From assembly GCA_963727635.1 (NCBI GenBank), contig CAVSHP010000017.1, positions 62,001-126,000 of the forward strand: DNA of 64,000 nt, given 5' to 3'. This DNA comes from SZUA-36 sp963727635 (GTDB lineage: Bacteria; Pseudomonadota; Gammaproteobacteria; Xanthomonadales; SZUA-36). The first letter of the stretch is position 1; every line of letters begins with the position of its first letter. Both the position numbers and the translations under genes were made by a program. Of the stretch, positions 8,606-17,004 are shown piece by piece. The notes under the pieces are model-generated. The model searched no databases. It was not told the DNA's origin and saw only the letters and a program-made list of their open reading frames with translations.

Positions 8606-10031
8606 CTAGCTGTCCTCGTAGTCGTCCTCACCTATGGCCGAGCCACGAACGTGAATATCGTATTTTTTCATCAGGGCCTGGAAATTGGTGCGCTGCATGC
8701 CGGTTTCCTCGGCGCTGGCGGTTACATTCCATTCATTCCTTTTCAGCGCGCCCAGAATAAACAGTTTTTCGACGTTTTCGACCGATTTCTGCCGGGCGAT
8801 TTTCTTGATATTTTTCAGTTCCTCGCTGGTCCGCGGCACATCCAGGTCACCCATGGGCTGCATATCGAGAATATTGACCAGGTGGGCCTGGCGGATGGTT
8901 TCATCACTGGTGAGGATGACGGCGCGCTGCACGACGTTTTCCAGTTCCCTGACGTTTCCCGGCCAGTCATGATTCATCAGCAGGTTCATCGCGCTGGTGG
9001 AAAACTCCTTGACCTGCCGGTCCATTTCCTCGCTGAACGTATTCAGAAAATGGAAGGCCAGTGCGGGTATGTCGTCGCGGCGTTCGCGCAGCGGCGGTAT
9101 TTCAATCGGGAATATATTGATGCGGTAATACAGGTCATCGCGGAAAGTGCCATCGCCGACCATGCCTTCGAGGTCCTTGTTGGTGGCGGTGATCAGGCGG
9201 ATATTGACCGATTTCGATTGCGTGTCGCCGACCGCCTTGAATTCCCTCGCCTCGATGAAGCGCAATAATTTCGCCTGGGTGGACATGGAAATATTGCCGA
9301 TTTCATCGAGGAACAGGGTGCCGCCGTTGGCCGCTTCCAGAAGGCCCTTTTTATTCGTTACGGCGCCGGTAAACGAACCCTTGACGTGACCGAACAGTTC
9401 ACTTTCGAGCAGGTTTTCACTCAGCGAGGCGCAATCGACCGTGATGAAAGGCTGGTCCTTGCGCAGGCTGTTGAAGTGGATGGCCCGCGCGATCAGTTCC
9501 TTGCCCGTTCCGCTTTCGCCCCTCAGCATCACGGTGCTGTTGGTGGGTGCGCAACGTGCGACCAGGCGGTAGACGGCCTGCATCGCGGGGCAGGAACCGA
9601 TGATGTTTTCAAAGCTGTAACGCGCACTGACCTCATTTTTCAGATTGACATTTTCCTGCAGCAATTGGCGGCGTTCAAAAGCCCGCTTCACCACCATTTC
9701 GAGTTCTTCCGGGTCGAACGGTTTGGGCAGGTAGTCGAACGCGCCCAGTTTCATGGCCTTCACCGCGGTGTCAATTTCGTTCAGATCCGGTAATCATGAT
9801 GACATCGATATCGGGGTGTGATTCCTTGACCCGTTGCAACACCTCGATACCGTTCATTTTTGGCATCATGATATCGAGGATGACCATGTCGAAATCTTCT
9901 TCGTTGATCTTTGCGAGTGCTTCCAGGCCGTTGTTTGCAACGGCTAATTCGTATTCATCCGCGGAAAGAATACGCAGGCAGCTCCTGACGACGATCTCCT
10001 CATCATCGACGATCAATATCCGCTTTTTCAC
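8606..10031 (-). CDS. NtrC-family sigma-54-dependent response regulator (one apparent frameshift)
   Basis: The first 86 residues (receiver, Asp53 in VILDIMMPKMNG) are read in one frame. One extra base near 9781, after IMITGSE, shifts to the frame starting EIDTAVKAMKLGAFDYLPKP. The joined protein is about 475 residues. The AAA+ domain has Walker A GESGTGKE, the sigma-54 contact loop as GSFTGA (usually GAFTGA), Walker B GGTLFLDEIG, and the R-finger region FRDDLYYRINIFPI. A Fis-type helix-turn-helix (NVTASAEETGMQRTNFQAL) ends it. It overlaps the histidine kinase start by ATGA. It is the obvious activator for the sigma-54 promoter at 4914. Serine in the GAFTGA loop is uncommon and could alter sigma-54 contact. 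Confidence 0.88.
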
Positions 10032-11650
10032 GCCGCGCTCCCCGCATCGCCTGGTCCGCCTAGCGGCAGATAAATACGAAACTCTGTACCTTTACCCACT
10101 GTGCTATCAACCTCTATTGTTCCACCGTGTGCTTCAATCGTGCCGTGGCTGACCGATAATCCAAGCCCGGTACCCTTGCCGACCCCCTTGGTGGTAAAGA
10201 AGGGGTCGAATATCCGCTGCATGTCACCCGGAGGGATACCGCAGCCGGTGTCGGTGATTGAAATTTCCACCATTTCCTGGGGCTCCTTGACCGAATCCGG
10301 GCAGTCTTCGGCCTTGAGCAACCGTGTCCTGATCGTGATGCGGCCTTCGCCTTCGATGGCGTGTTGAGCATTCACCAGCATATTCATAATAACCTGTTTG
10401 ATCAGGTTCTCGTCGAGCCAGATATCCGGCAGCGGCTCTTCGAGATCCGTACTGATCTCAATATTGTTGACCTGCGCCGACTGCGCGATCAGCCGGACGG
10501 TTTCTTCTACGAGCGGATTGAGCCTGGAGAAAGATTTCTCCGGTGTCTTCTCGCGGGAGAAATCCAGCAGCCTGCGTATGATACTCGCGCAGCGCTTGGT
10601 TTCACGGATCACCAGGTCCAGGTCCTCCGCATCGGGACTGCCGTCCGGCAGGTTCTTTCTGACCAGGTAGGAAAAGGTCAGCACGCCGGTCAAGGGGTTG
10701 TTGAGTTCGTGCGCGATACCGGCGGCGAGCAGACCTACCGAGGCCAGCTTTTCACTGCGTGCGGATTCAGCCTGGGCCTTGTGCAACTCGCGTGTCGCTT
10801 CCTCGACTTTATGCTCAAGGGTTTTTCCCCAATCTTCGAGCTGGTCATGTGATTTACGCAACGCTTTTGTCATGCTGTTAAACGAACTGGCCAGTTGTCC
10901 GAACTCGTCTTTACTGCGGACCGGAATGGTGTTTTCCAGGTCTCCCAGGGCGAGTTTTTCCGCGCCGGTTTCGAGGTCTTTAAGCGGCAGATAAATCATG
11001 CGGTGCACCAGGTAACTCACCAGCAAACCAGCCAATACGACGAACCCAAAGGAAAGGCCGAAGATGGTATAGGTGTTGGCGCGCAATGTGTGTTCTATCG
11101 CGTCCAGCGGGTAGACAATATCCAGTACACCGAGTACGGGCTGGTCCTTGATGCTCTTGTGACAATTGGCCCCGGCGCAGGTCGGCTCGTTGTGGATCAC
11201 GGCCGTGCTGCCGAGCATCCGCTTGCCGTTCTGATCCGAAAAAAACCGTGTTCTGCCGAACCTTGGACTCGACTTCTTGGACTGCTCGTCCTGGTGGCAG
11301 GCCTGGCAGGCTTCGGTCGCCTCGTCTACTTGTACGCCAATTTCCTTTTTATCGGACGAGTGGATAATGACGCCGTCCTTGCTCAGGATCCTGACCTTTT
11401 CGATGCCTTTCTGGTCACCGACATCCTGGATGATCTGGCTGACATGGGAGGGCTGGTTCTGGAGCATGGCGAAACGGGTGCTGCCGATCACTACCCTGGA
11501 TAACTGGCCGCTGTTTTCGGTGACCTGTTGCAATAGTTCTTCACGGTTATTGCGCACCACCATCATGGTGAAAACAAACACGGCAATGGTCAGCGCAACC
11601 ACCATGTAAAACCCGACCTTGAATTTAAGGCTGTTTTTCATGTCTGCCAT
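10028..11650 (-). CDS. histidine kinase with periplasmic haem-c sensor
   Basis: The protein is 540 residues: TM1 (about 11-31), a periplasmic domain of about 160 residues, TM2 (about 195-216), HAMP (about 217-270), a coiled coil, a HisKA domain with His314 (GIAHELNNPLTG), and a HATPase with N box (NMLVNAQHAI) and G boxes (DTGCGIPPG, GKGTGLGLS). The periplasmic part contains CQACH at 115-119 and CAGANCH at 158-164, one canonical and one CX4CH haem-c motif, so it probably binds c-type haem and senses redox state or a gas. A FGRTRFF/MLGSTAVI stretch between them resembles other haem-containing sensor domains. It overlaps hemG upstream by 13 bases and the regulator downstream by 4. Confidence 0.88.
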   Translation of the reverse strand: MADMKNSLKFKVGFYMVVALTIAVFVFTMMVVRNNREELLQQVTENSGQLSRVVIGSTRFAMLQNQPSHVSQIIQDVGDQKGIEKVRILSKDGVIIHSSDKKEIGVQVDEATEACQACHQDEQSKKSSPRFGRTRFFSDQNGKRMLGSTAVIHNEPTCAGANCHKSIKDQPVLGVLDIVYPLDAIEHTLRANTYTIFGLSFGFVVLAGLLVSYLVHRMIYLPLKDLETGAEKLALGDLENTIPVRSKDEFGQLASSFNSMTKALRKSHDQLEDWGKTLEHKVEEATRELHKAQAESARSEKLASVGLLAAGIAHELNNPLTGVLTFSYLVRKNLPDGSPDAEDLDLVIRETKRCASIIRRLLDFSREKTPEKSFSRLNPLVEETVRLIAQSAQVNNIEISTDLEEPLPDIWLDENLIKQVIMNMLVNAQHAIEGEGRITIRTRLLKAEDCPDSVKEPQEMVEISITDTGCGIPPGDMQRIFDPFFTTKGVGKGTGLGLSVSHGTIEAHGGTIEVDSTVGKGTEFRIYLPLGGPGDAGSAA

Positions 11651-13032
11651 ACGTTTGCTTCATCCTGTGTTTGCGGTAGCAGTAATTCTGCCGTTTTCCA
11701 GGCATTCACCACGCAATCGTTCAGACTGACGCCTTTGAAGGCGTTGCCTGTCAGCACCAGGCCGGGGTGTCGTTGCAGTTTGTCTTCGACGGCCTGAAGC
11801 CTGGCGGCATGGCCAACGAGGTACTGGGGGATGGCTTTTGTATGCCGGAAAATGCGTATGAAATCGGGCTCCGCAGCGATGCCAAGGATATCCCGCAAGT
11901 CGGACTGGACCCGGCTGACCAGTTGCTCATCCGGCAACAGGGCCAGTTCGGGTGACCTCGCGCCACCCACCATCGAGCGTAACAGGACCGATCCCTCGGG
12001 GGCCCGTCCGGGAAAGACATTGGAATCGACGATGGTGCCAAGAATGGCGCGCTGTTCCTTTGACGGGATCAGGAAGCCGAAGCCTTCGGGGGCCCGGCCA
12101 AGCCGCTCCCTGCGGTAGCCAAAACAGCAGACGGTGAGCGCCGGGTAGGGGATTTCAGAAAGCAGGCCGGCAAGCTCCGGGTCCATTGCGGCGAGCATCC
12201 GCGCCTGGGCATGAGCCGGTGAAGCGAGGATCAGCTGGTCGCTTTCGTGCACACCGTTTTCGCCGAGTTGCAGCTGGTAGCGCTTGCCGCTGCGGCTGAT
12301 GTCCGTGACCGCTGTCGACAGGCGGATTCGCGAACCCAGCTGTTCGGCGAGACTGTCGGTTAAAGCCCCCATACCATCCGAAAACGATGTCAGCGTTCCG
12401 CCCGGTCCCGGTCCCGGTGAATTTTTCCTGCCCTCGCGTCTGGCCTTGGCCTGCAGCTTGATTAAACCGCGTATCAGGCTGCCGTATTCATTTTCTATTT
12501 CGTGAATGCGGGGAAAACAGCTTTTGAGACTCAGCCTGCTGGCATCACCCGCGAATACGCCGGACGCCATCGGGTCGATCAGCCGCTCATAGGCCTCCCT
12601 GCCAAGACGGCGGGTGGCAAACTGGGCCAGAGTTTCATCGGGGTTGTCGGTGCCGCCGGCAATGGTCTCGAAAACAACCCGCAAACGTCCGCGTACACTG
12701 AGTAACCTGGATTTCAAAAATTCCGGCGGTTTTTCCGGCAGCTTGTGTAACTCGCCCCGGCTGTAGACGTAACGTTTCTGTGCGGAGACGTCAGCCGGCA
12801 ATGGGGTTACGCCCGCTTCCCTGCATAATTCGAGTGTCCTGGGAATTTTGTCGAGGAATCCATTGACGCCGCCTTCGCAGAGATAACCATCTGGACTTGT
12901 TTCCGTCCACACTTTGCCGCCGACGCGCCGGTCGGCTTCAAAAATGGTGATATCAGCATCAGGATTCCGGCTCAGCAACGCCTGCGCCGTGGCCAAGCCG
13001 GAAATTCCTGCGCCTACTATACTTATGTTCAT
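11638..13032 (-). CDS. hemG: oxygen-dependent-type protoporphyrinogen oxidase (HemG/HemY family)
   Basis: ATG 13032 is preferred because AGAGG precedes it and the FAD motif GAGISGLATAQALL follows at residue 7. About 464 residues match FAD-dependent protoporphyrinogen IX oxidases: FEADRRVGGKVWTE, RRLGREAYERLIDPMASGVFAGD, and the C-terminal LTGNAFKGVSLNDCV signature. It converts protoporphyrinogen IX to protoporphyrin IX, the penultimate step of haem synthesis. This is the HemY-type enzyme, named HemG in recent usage; phytoene-desaturase-like relatives are less likely. It is first in an operon with the haem-c sensor kinase and regulator, tying haem supply to a haem-based signal. No CRP/FNR box lies within 100 bases of its start, but the box at 13139 is shared. 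Confidence 0.85.
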   Translation of the reverse strand: MNISIVGAGISGLATAQALLSRNPDADITIFEADRRVGGKVWTETSPDGYLCEGGVNGFLDKIPRTLELCREAGVTPLPADVSAQKRYVYSRGELHKLPEKPPEFLKSRLLSVRGRLRVVFETIAGGTDNPDETLAQFATRRLGREAYERLIDPMASGVFAGDASRLSLKSCFPRIHEIENEYGSLIRGLIKLQAKARREGRKNSPGPGPGGTLTSFSDGMGALTDSLAEQLGSRIRLSTAVTDISRSGKRYQLQLGENGVHESDQLILASPAHAQARMLAAMDPELAGLLSEIPYPALTVCCFGYRRERLGRAPEGFGFLIPSKEQRAILGTIVDSNVFPGRAPEGSVLLRSMVGGARSPELALLPDEQLVSRVQSDLRDILGIAAEPDFIRIFRHTKAIPQYLVGHAARLQAVEDKLQRHPGLVLTGNAFKGVSLNDCVVNAWKTAELLLPQTQDEANVWQT

Positions 13033-13138
13033 CGAACCTCTTTGTATCGGCGGATGGGGCCTGTACAAGCAGTATTAAAAATTACGATGGGAAATTTAAC
13101 TTTTTTTAAACCCCGTTGCTTTAATAGTTTCAGTTATA

Positions 13139-13152
13139 TTGACATATGTCAT
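13139..13152. promoter_or_regulatory. CRP/FNR/DNR-type box between hemG and cytochrome lipoprotein
   Basis: TTGAC-ATAT-GTCAT matches the TGA-N6-TCA core and lies in the divergent region, centred about 100 bases before the start at 13246. Confidence 0.55.
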
Positions 13153-13193
13153 GAACCAAAGAGCATTGAAAGCGTAATTTTGTAGCGGTGTCT

Positions 13194-13214
13194 GACCCGG
13201 CCTGTCGCCGGGTC
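13194..13214 (+). other. 5' leader hairpin
   Basis: GACCCGGC pairs with GCCGGGTC across a 5-base loop about 30 bases before the start codon at 13246. There is no T-run. It may protect the transcript or affect translation. Confidence 0.5.
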
Positions 13215-13245
13215 TGCCCGGTGTCATAAAAAGGAGAACAACCTG

Positions 13246-13635
13246 ATGACAGATTATCAAAAAACTTGCGGGAAAATCTTCGCAATTTGTGTGTTCCCCC
13301 TGGCAATGGCAGCATGCGGTGGTGAAGCAAAGGTTAGCTACTCGCAGGACGTGCAACCCATCCTCGACCAGAATTGTGTTGAATGCCACCGGACCGGGGG
13401 ACAGGGTGAAGTAGCCAGCGGGCTCAACCTGACCAGCTATGAAGGATTGATGAAAGGCACACGCAACGGTCCGATGATTATTCCCGGCGACGTGGAAGGC
13501 AGCAATCTTCTTGTCCTTATCGAAGGTCGTGCAGACCCCTCCATCAGGATGCCGCATGGTAAGAATCAACCGATTTCAAAAGAGGATATTCAAACCATAC
13601 GGACCTGGATCGGGCAAGGTGCGAAAAACAATTAG
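13246..13635 (+). CDS. cytochrome c lipoprotein (PSCyt1-like)
   Basis: The protein is 129 residues; ATG 13246 has AAGGAGAA upstream. A lipoprotein signal (FPLAMAAC) precedes SYSQDVQPILDQNCVECH with one haem-c site. Then come GLNLTSYEGLMKG, a conserved PGDVEGSNLL, and a proposed ligand methionine in SIRMPHG. This is the layout of the small planctomycete-type cytochrome C domain also found in proteobacterial electron carriers. It is anchored by lipid and sits about 150 bases upstream of the MtrA/MtrB-like pair, so it may hand electrons to or from that conduit. The link is by position only. Confidence 0.82.
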   Translation: MTDYQKTCGKIFAICVFPLAMAACGGEAKVSYSQDVQPILDQNCVECHRTGGQGEVASGLNLTSYEGLMKGTRNGPMIIPGDVEGSNLLVLIEGRADPSIRMPHGKNQPISKEDIQTIRTWIGQGAKNN

Positions 13636-13787
13636 AAACCGGCAGAAATCCGGTCGATTTGTAGAAATAGGCAGAAATCAGTTGTTGAACAATCAGGCGA
13701 AGTTGGCAGCAAACGATTACAATTCAAACCTGAAATTTTAGTTTAACTTTGATACAGAAATTAATTGGTCAAGGAGTGGGCAAGATC

Positions 13788-14741
13788 ATGTTGAAGAAAC
13801 CGGGACTCCGGAATAGTTTGAAAAGCGTATTCGTTTTCCTTTTTTTGCTTGGTTATTTCGGCCAGGCGATCGCGGAAGAGGAAACCGTCGCAACGGCCGA
13901 ATATTCTGACGGCGCCAAACGTTGCATGATGTGCCACAGCGAGGGTAAGGACCGCGAGGCGCACGAGATATTCCTGACCCCGATGGGTATCAGCGACGCC
14001 CCGAACTCACCCTTCGCAAAAGGCAATCACGATTGTGAGACCTGTCATGGCCCGAGCGCGTCCCACCCCAAGAAATTAGCGGATGGCTCACGTACTCCGC
14101 CCGCAATCAGTTTCGCCAAGGGCACTCCGGTTGGTCCGCAGAATGCGGTCTGCCTGGGTTGTCACGAGGACGGTAACCGGATTCACTGGATGGGTAGCAC
14201 CCATGATGTGGAAGAGGTTGCCTGCGTAAGTTGCCACGAGGTTCACGCAGCACGTGATCCGGTTATGGATAAACTGGCCCAACAGGAAAAATGTTTTGCC
14301 TGCCATCCGCGTACACGTGCGGAAACATTCCAGGCCAGCAGTCACCCGCTGCGTTTTGGGGAAATGACATGCTCCGACTGCCACAATCCCCATAACGGCT
14401 CAAACGATTTTCTTCTGATTCGTTCGAACATTAACGATACCTGCTATACCTGTCACGCCGAGAAGCGCGGACCTTTCCTGTGGGAACACCAGCCGGTCAC
14501 CGAAGACTGCACCCTGTGCCACAACCCGCACGGCAGTAATAACCCGGCATTGCTTAAACAGCGCCCACCATTATTGTGTCAGCAATGCCATTCACCGGGT
14601 GGACATCCCGCTACGGCATATACCAGCGAGACGGCGGAAAATTCATTCCAGCAGAGATTCCTGCTCGGACAGTCTTGCACGAATTGTCATTCACAAGTCC
14701 ATGGTTCCAACCATCCATCCGGCGTAACAGATCTCCGGTAA
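13788..14741 (+). CDS. mtrA: decahaem cytochrome c, MtrA/DmsE/PioA family
   Basis: The product is about 317 residues from ATG 13788 (AAGGAG upstream); the longer reading from 13749 would spoil the signal peptide ending QAIA. Ten haem-c sites occur in order: CMMCH, CETCH, CLGCH, CVSCH, CFACH, CSDCH, CYTCH, CTLCH, CQQCH and CTNCH. The SSHPLRFGEMTCSDCHNPHG and WEHQPVTEDCTLCH stretches are characteristic of the MtrA/DmsE family. In known systems this protein threads through an MtrB barrel and carries electrons across the outer membrane. The barrel gene follows 29 bases downstream. No extracellular MtrC/OmcA-type cytochrome is visible in the window, so direction (export or uptake) is open; MtoAB and PioAB also lack it. 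Confidence 0.9.
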   Translation: MLKKPGLRNSLKSVFVFLFLLGYFGQAIAEEETVATAEYSDGAKRCMMCHSEGKDREAHEIFLTPMGISDAPNSPFAKGNHDCETCHGPSASHPKKLADGSRTPPAISFAKGTPVGPQNAVCLGCHEDGNRIHWMGSTHDVEEVACVSCHEVHAARDPVMDKLAQQEKCFACHPRTRAETFQASSHPLRFGEMTCSDCHNPHNGSNDFLLIRSNINDTCYTCHAEKRGPFLWEHQPVTEDCTLCHNPHGSNNPALLKQRPPLLCQQCHSPGGHPATAYTSETAENSFQQRFLLGQSCTNCHSQVHGSNHPSGVTDLR

Positions 14742-14770
14742 TGAATGTTGAACAAGAGGTGACAGGAACA

Positions 14771-16880
14771 ATGAAAAATTTCTCCAGAAAATTCGGTTTC
14801 AGCATATCGGCCCTTTTACCGGTGATATTGCTGGGCGCACACAGCACAGTGACTGTAGCAGACGATACCGAGCCCAGTGTTTACGCGTGCAAAGCTTGTC
14901 TCAAATATACCGGTTGGCGTGGCACCATCGATTTTGGCGGCAGTTACGTCAACAAAGATTCCAATCGCTTCGGTGATTATCGCGGCCTCGAAAAAGAAGG
15001 GCTGTATGCTGCTGTTGACGGCGATGTGCACTTCAGGAATCTTGAGGGCCATTATTTCGATTTGTATGCACGAAACCTGGGCTATGACAGCCGGGAACTC
15101 GATATGCGGGGTGGTAACCAGGGCTTTTACGAAATCCGGTTTGGATGGCAGGAAATACCCAAGTACCGTGGATATGGAACAGAAACGCCATTCCTCGGCG
15201 TGGGTAGCGACTACCTGACCCTGCCTTCAGATTGGGTGAAGGCAAACACCACCGGCGGTATGACCATGCTGAACAGCAGCCTGGAAGCGGCGCCGCTGAA
15301 AACCGAGCGCAAGATTCTCGATCTCGGGGCGACGGTTAATTTCCTGTCCAACTGGTCCTACCGGATCGATTACCAGCGGCAGGACAAGAAAGGCACCCGT
15401 CCAATGGGAGGAGGTCTGTATTTCAGCAATTCAAGCATCATGCCCGCGCCGATCGACTACACCACCAACATCATTGACACGGCGCTGACGTGGGCAACCA
15501 AACGCGCCCAGGTCGAACTGGGTTTTATCAGTTCCCAATTTGATAATGGCAATTCCTCACTGACCTGGCAGAACCCGTTCAGCTCGATGCCCGACCTTAA
15601 CACCTTCAGGTCGGCGCTTGAACCCGACAACAAGTTTTACCAGTTCAACCTGTCCGGCGCACTGGCAATGACCTCCTGGATGAACCTGTCCGGAACGGCA
15701 GCGATTGGCCGTTTGACCCAGAACGACCCGTTCCTGCCCTACACGATCAACCCGGAGTACAGTGATATACCGCTGCCGCGTGCATCGCTGGATGGCAAGG
15801 TGGATGTCAGTACCTATAATGTCGCCGGCAAACTTTTTGCCCGTATCAACAACGGCCTGACCTTTACCGCGCGCGCCAAATGGGATGAAAGGGATAACAA
15901 GACACCCATTGAAGCGTATACGGCGGTCATCACCGACCTCGTTCCAACCGTGCCCCGCTTCAACCGGCCGTATAGTTATAAGCGGCAGCAGTATTCCGCC
16001 GAATTGAACTACCGGGCATACCGTACGATTCGGCTGAGCGCGGGCGCCCAGTACAATAACCTTGACCGTACGCTGCAGGAAGTCGACAGCACCACGGAAA
16101 CCACGTGGTGGGGCGAGGTCAAGCTTACCCCGACCTACAAAACGGAATTCCGCATCAAGGCTGAAACGGCGAATCGTGATAATTCGAAATATCACCCGCT
16201 GGATGACGGCGTGGTGAGGGAAAACCCCCTGATGCGTAAATTCAACATGGCTGACCGCGATCGCGACAGGGTCTTGGTCCAGTTCGATTACATGGTGACG
16301 CAATCGATCGGTCTGAACCTGGGTTATAGCCAGGCCAAGTCGAAATACAAAGAATCCGTTATTGGTCTGCAGCAAAGCAATGACGAAAACTATTCGGCCA
16401 ACCTGAATTATGCGATGAACGAAAAGGTCAATGTCTTTGCTTATTACAATCTCGACACCATAAATTCCGATATCGTCAACACGTCCGATGGCGGAACAGG
16501 TTACTGGACCGGCGCAACCCGCGACCGTATCGAAACCTACGGTGTTGGCCTGACAGCAGTCACCAGTGAAAAATCAAGTCTTGGTTTTGATTTTGTCCGC
16601 TCCGACTCCACGGGGGAAATTTCGGTCAAGACCTACCTGGATGAACCGCCGTTTGATCCATTAAAAACCAATTTGAAAAACTTCAAAGTGCATTTTGATT
16701 ACGATTTCAGCGATCACTGGGGTTACAAGCTGTATGCCGAACGCGAGCAATACAACAGCAGGGACTGGGCCATCGACGGATATCGCTGTGGATGGTATCA
16801 ATTCCGTGCTGACGATGGGTGATGAGAGTCCTGATTACAATGTCTGGTACTACCGCCTCCAGTTCAGTTACCGGTTCTGA
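14771..16880 (+). CDS. mtrB: MtrB/PioB-family outer-membrane beta-barrel (one apparent frameshift)
   Basis: A signal peptide (ISALLPVILLGAHSTVTVA) is followed by VYACKACLKYTGWRG, containing the N-terminal CXXC typical of MtrB. The remaining about 650 residues alternate polar and aromatic residues in amphipathic strands, as in a large barrel. The frame shifts near 16784 (after WAIDGY) and continues GINSVLTMGDESPDYNVWYY to a terminal FSYRF, the C-terminal phenylalanine signal of outer-membrane proteins. That ending supports the frameshift being a sequence error. Full length is about 703 residues, usual for the family. It forms the sheath for the decahaem protein upstream. An earlier in-frame ATG at 14741 is possible. 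Confidence 0.9.
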
Positions 16881-16926
16881 AAAGAACCGGTTAACGGCCA
16901 CATAGGGAGTGTCAGTTCCGGTCTGA

Positions 16927-16940
16927 TTGACATGCGTCAA
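16927..16940 (+). promoter_or_regulatory. CRP/FNR/DNR-type box upstream of frdA
   Basis: TTGAC-ATGC-GTCAA is a perfect palindrome in its half-sites, centred about 71 bases before the frdA start. It is the best-conserved box of the set and fits anaerobic induction of fumarate reductase. Confidence 0.62.
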
Positions 16941-17004
16941 TCAACCGCTGCGATTAATAACTTAATTTAACGTATTTATATAAGTCTGATTGAGAACAAA
17001 AATT

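Noticed and set aside
15557..16375. Long leftward frame opposite the MtrB-like barrel
   Set aside because: It mirrors a well-supported coding frame, lacks a ribosome binding site and shows no family signature.
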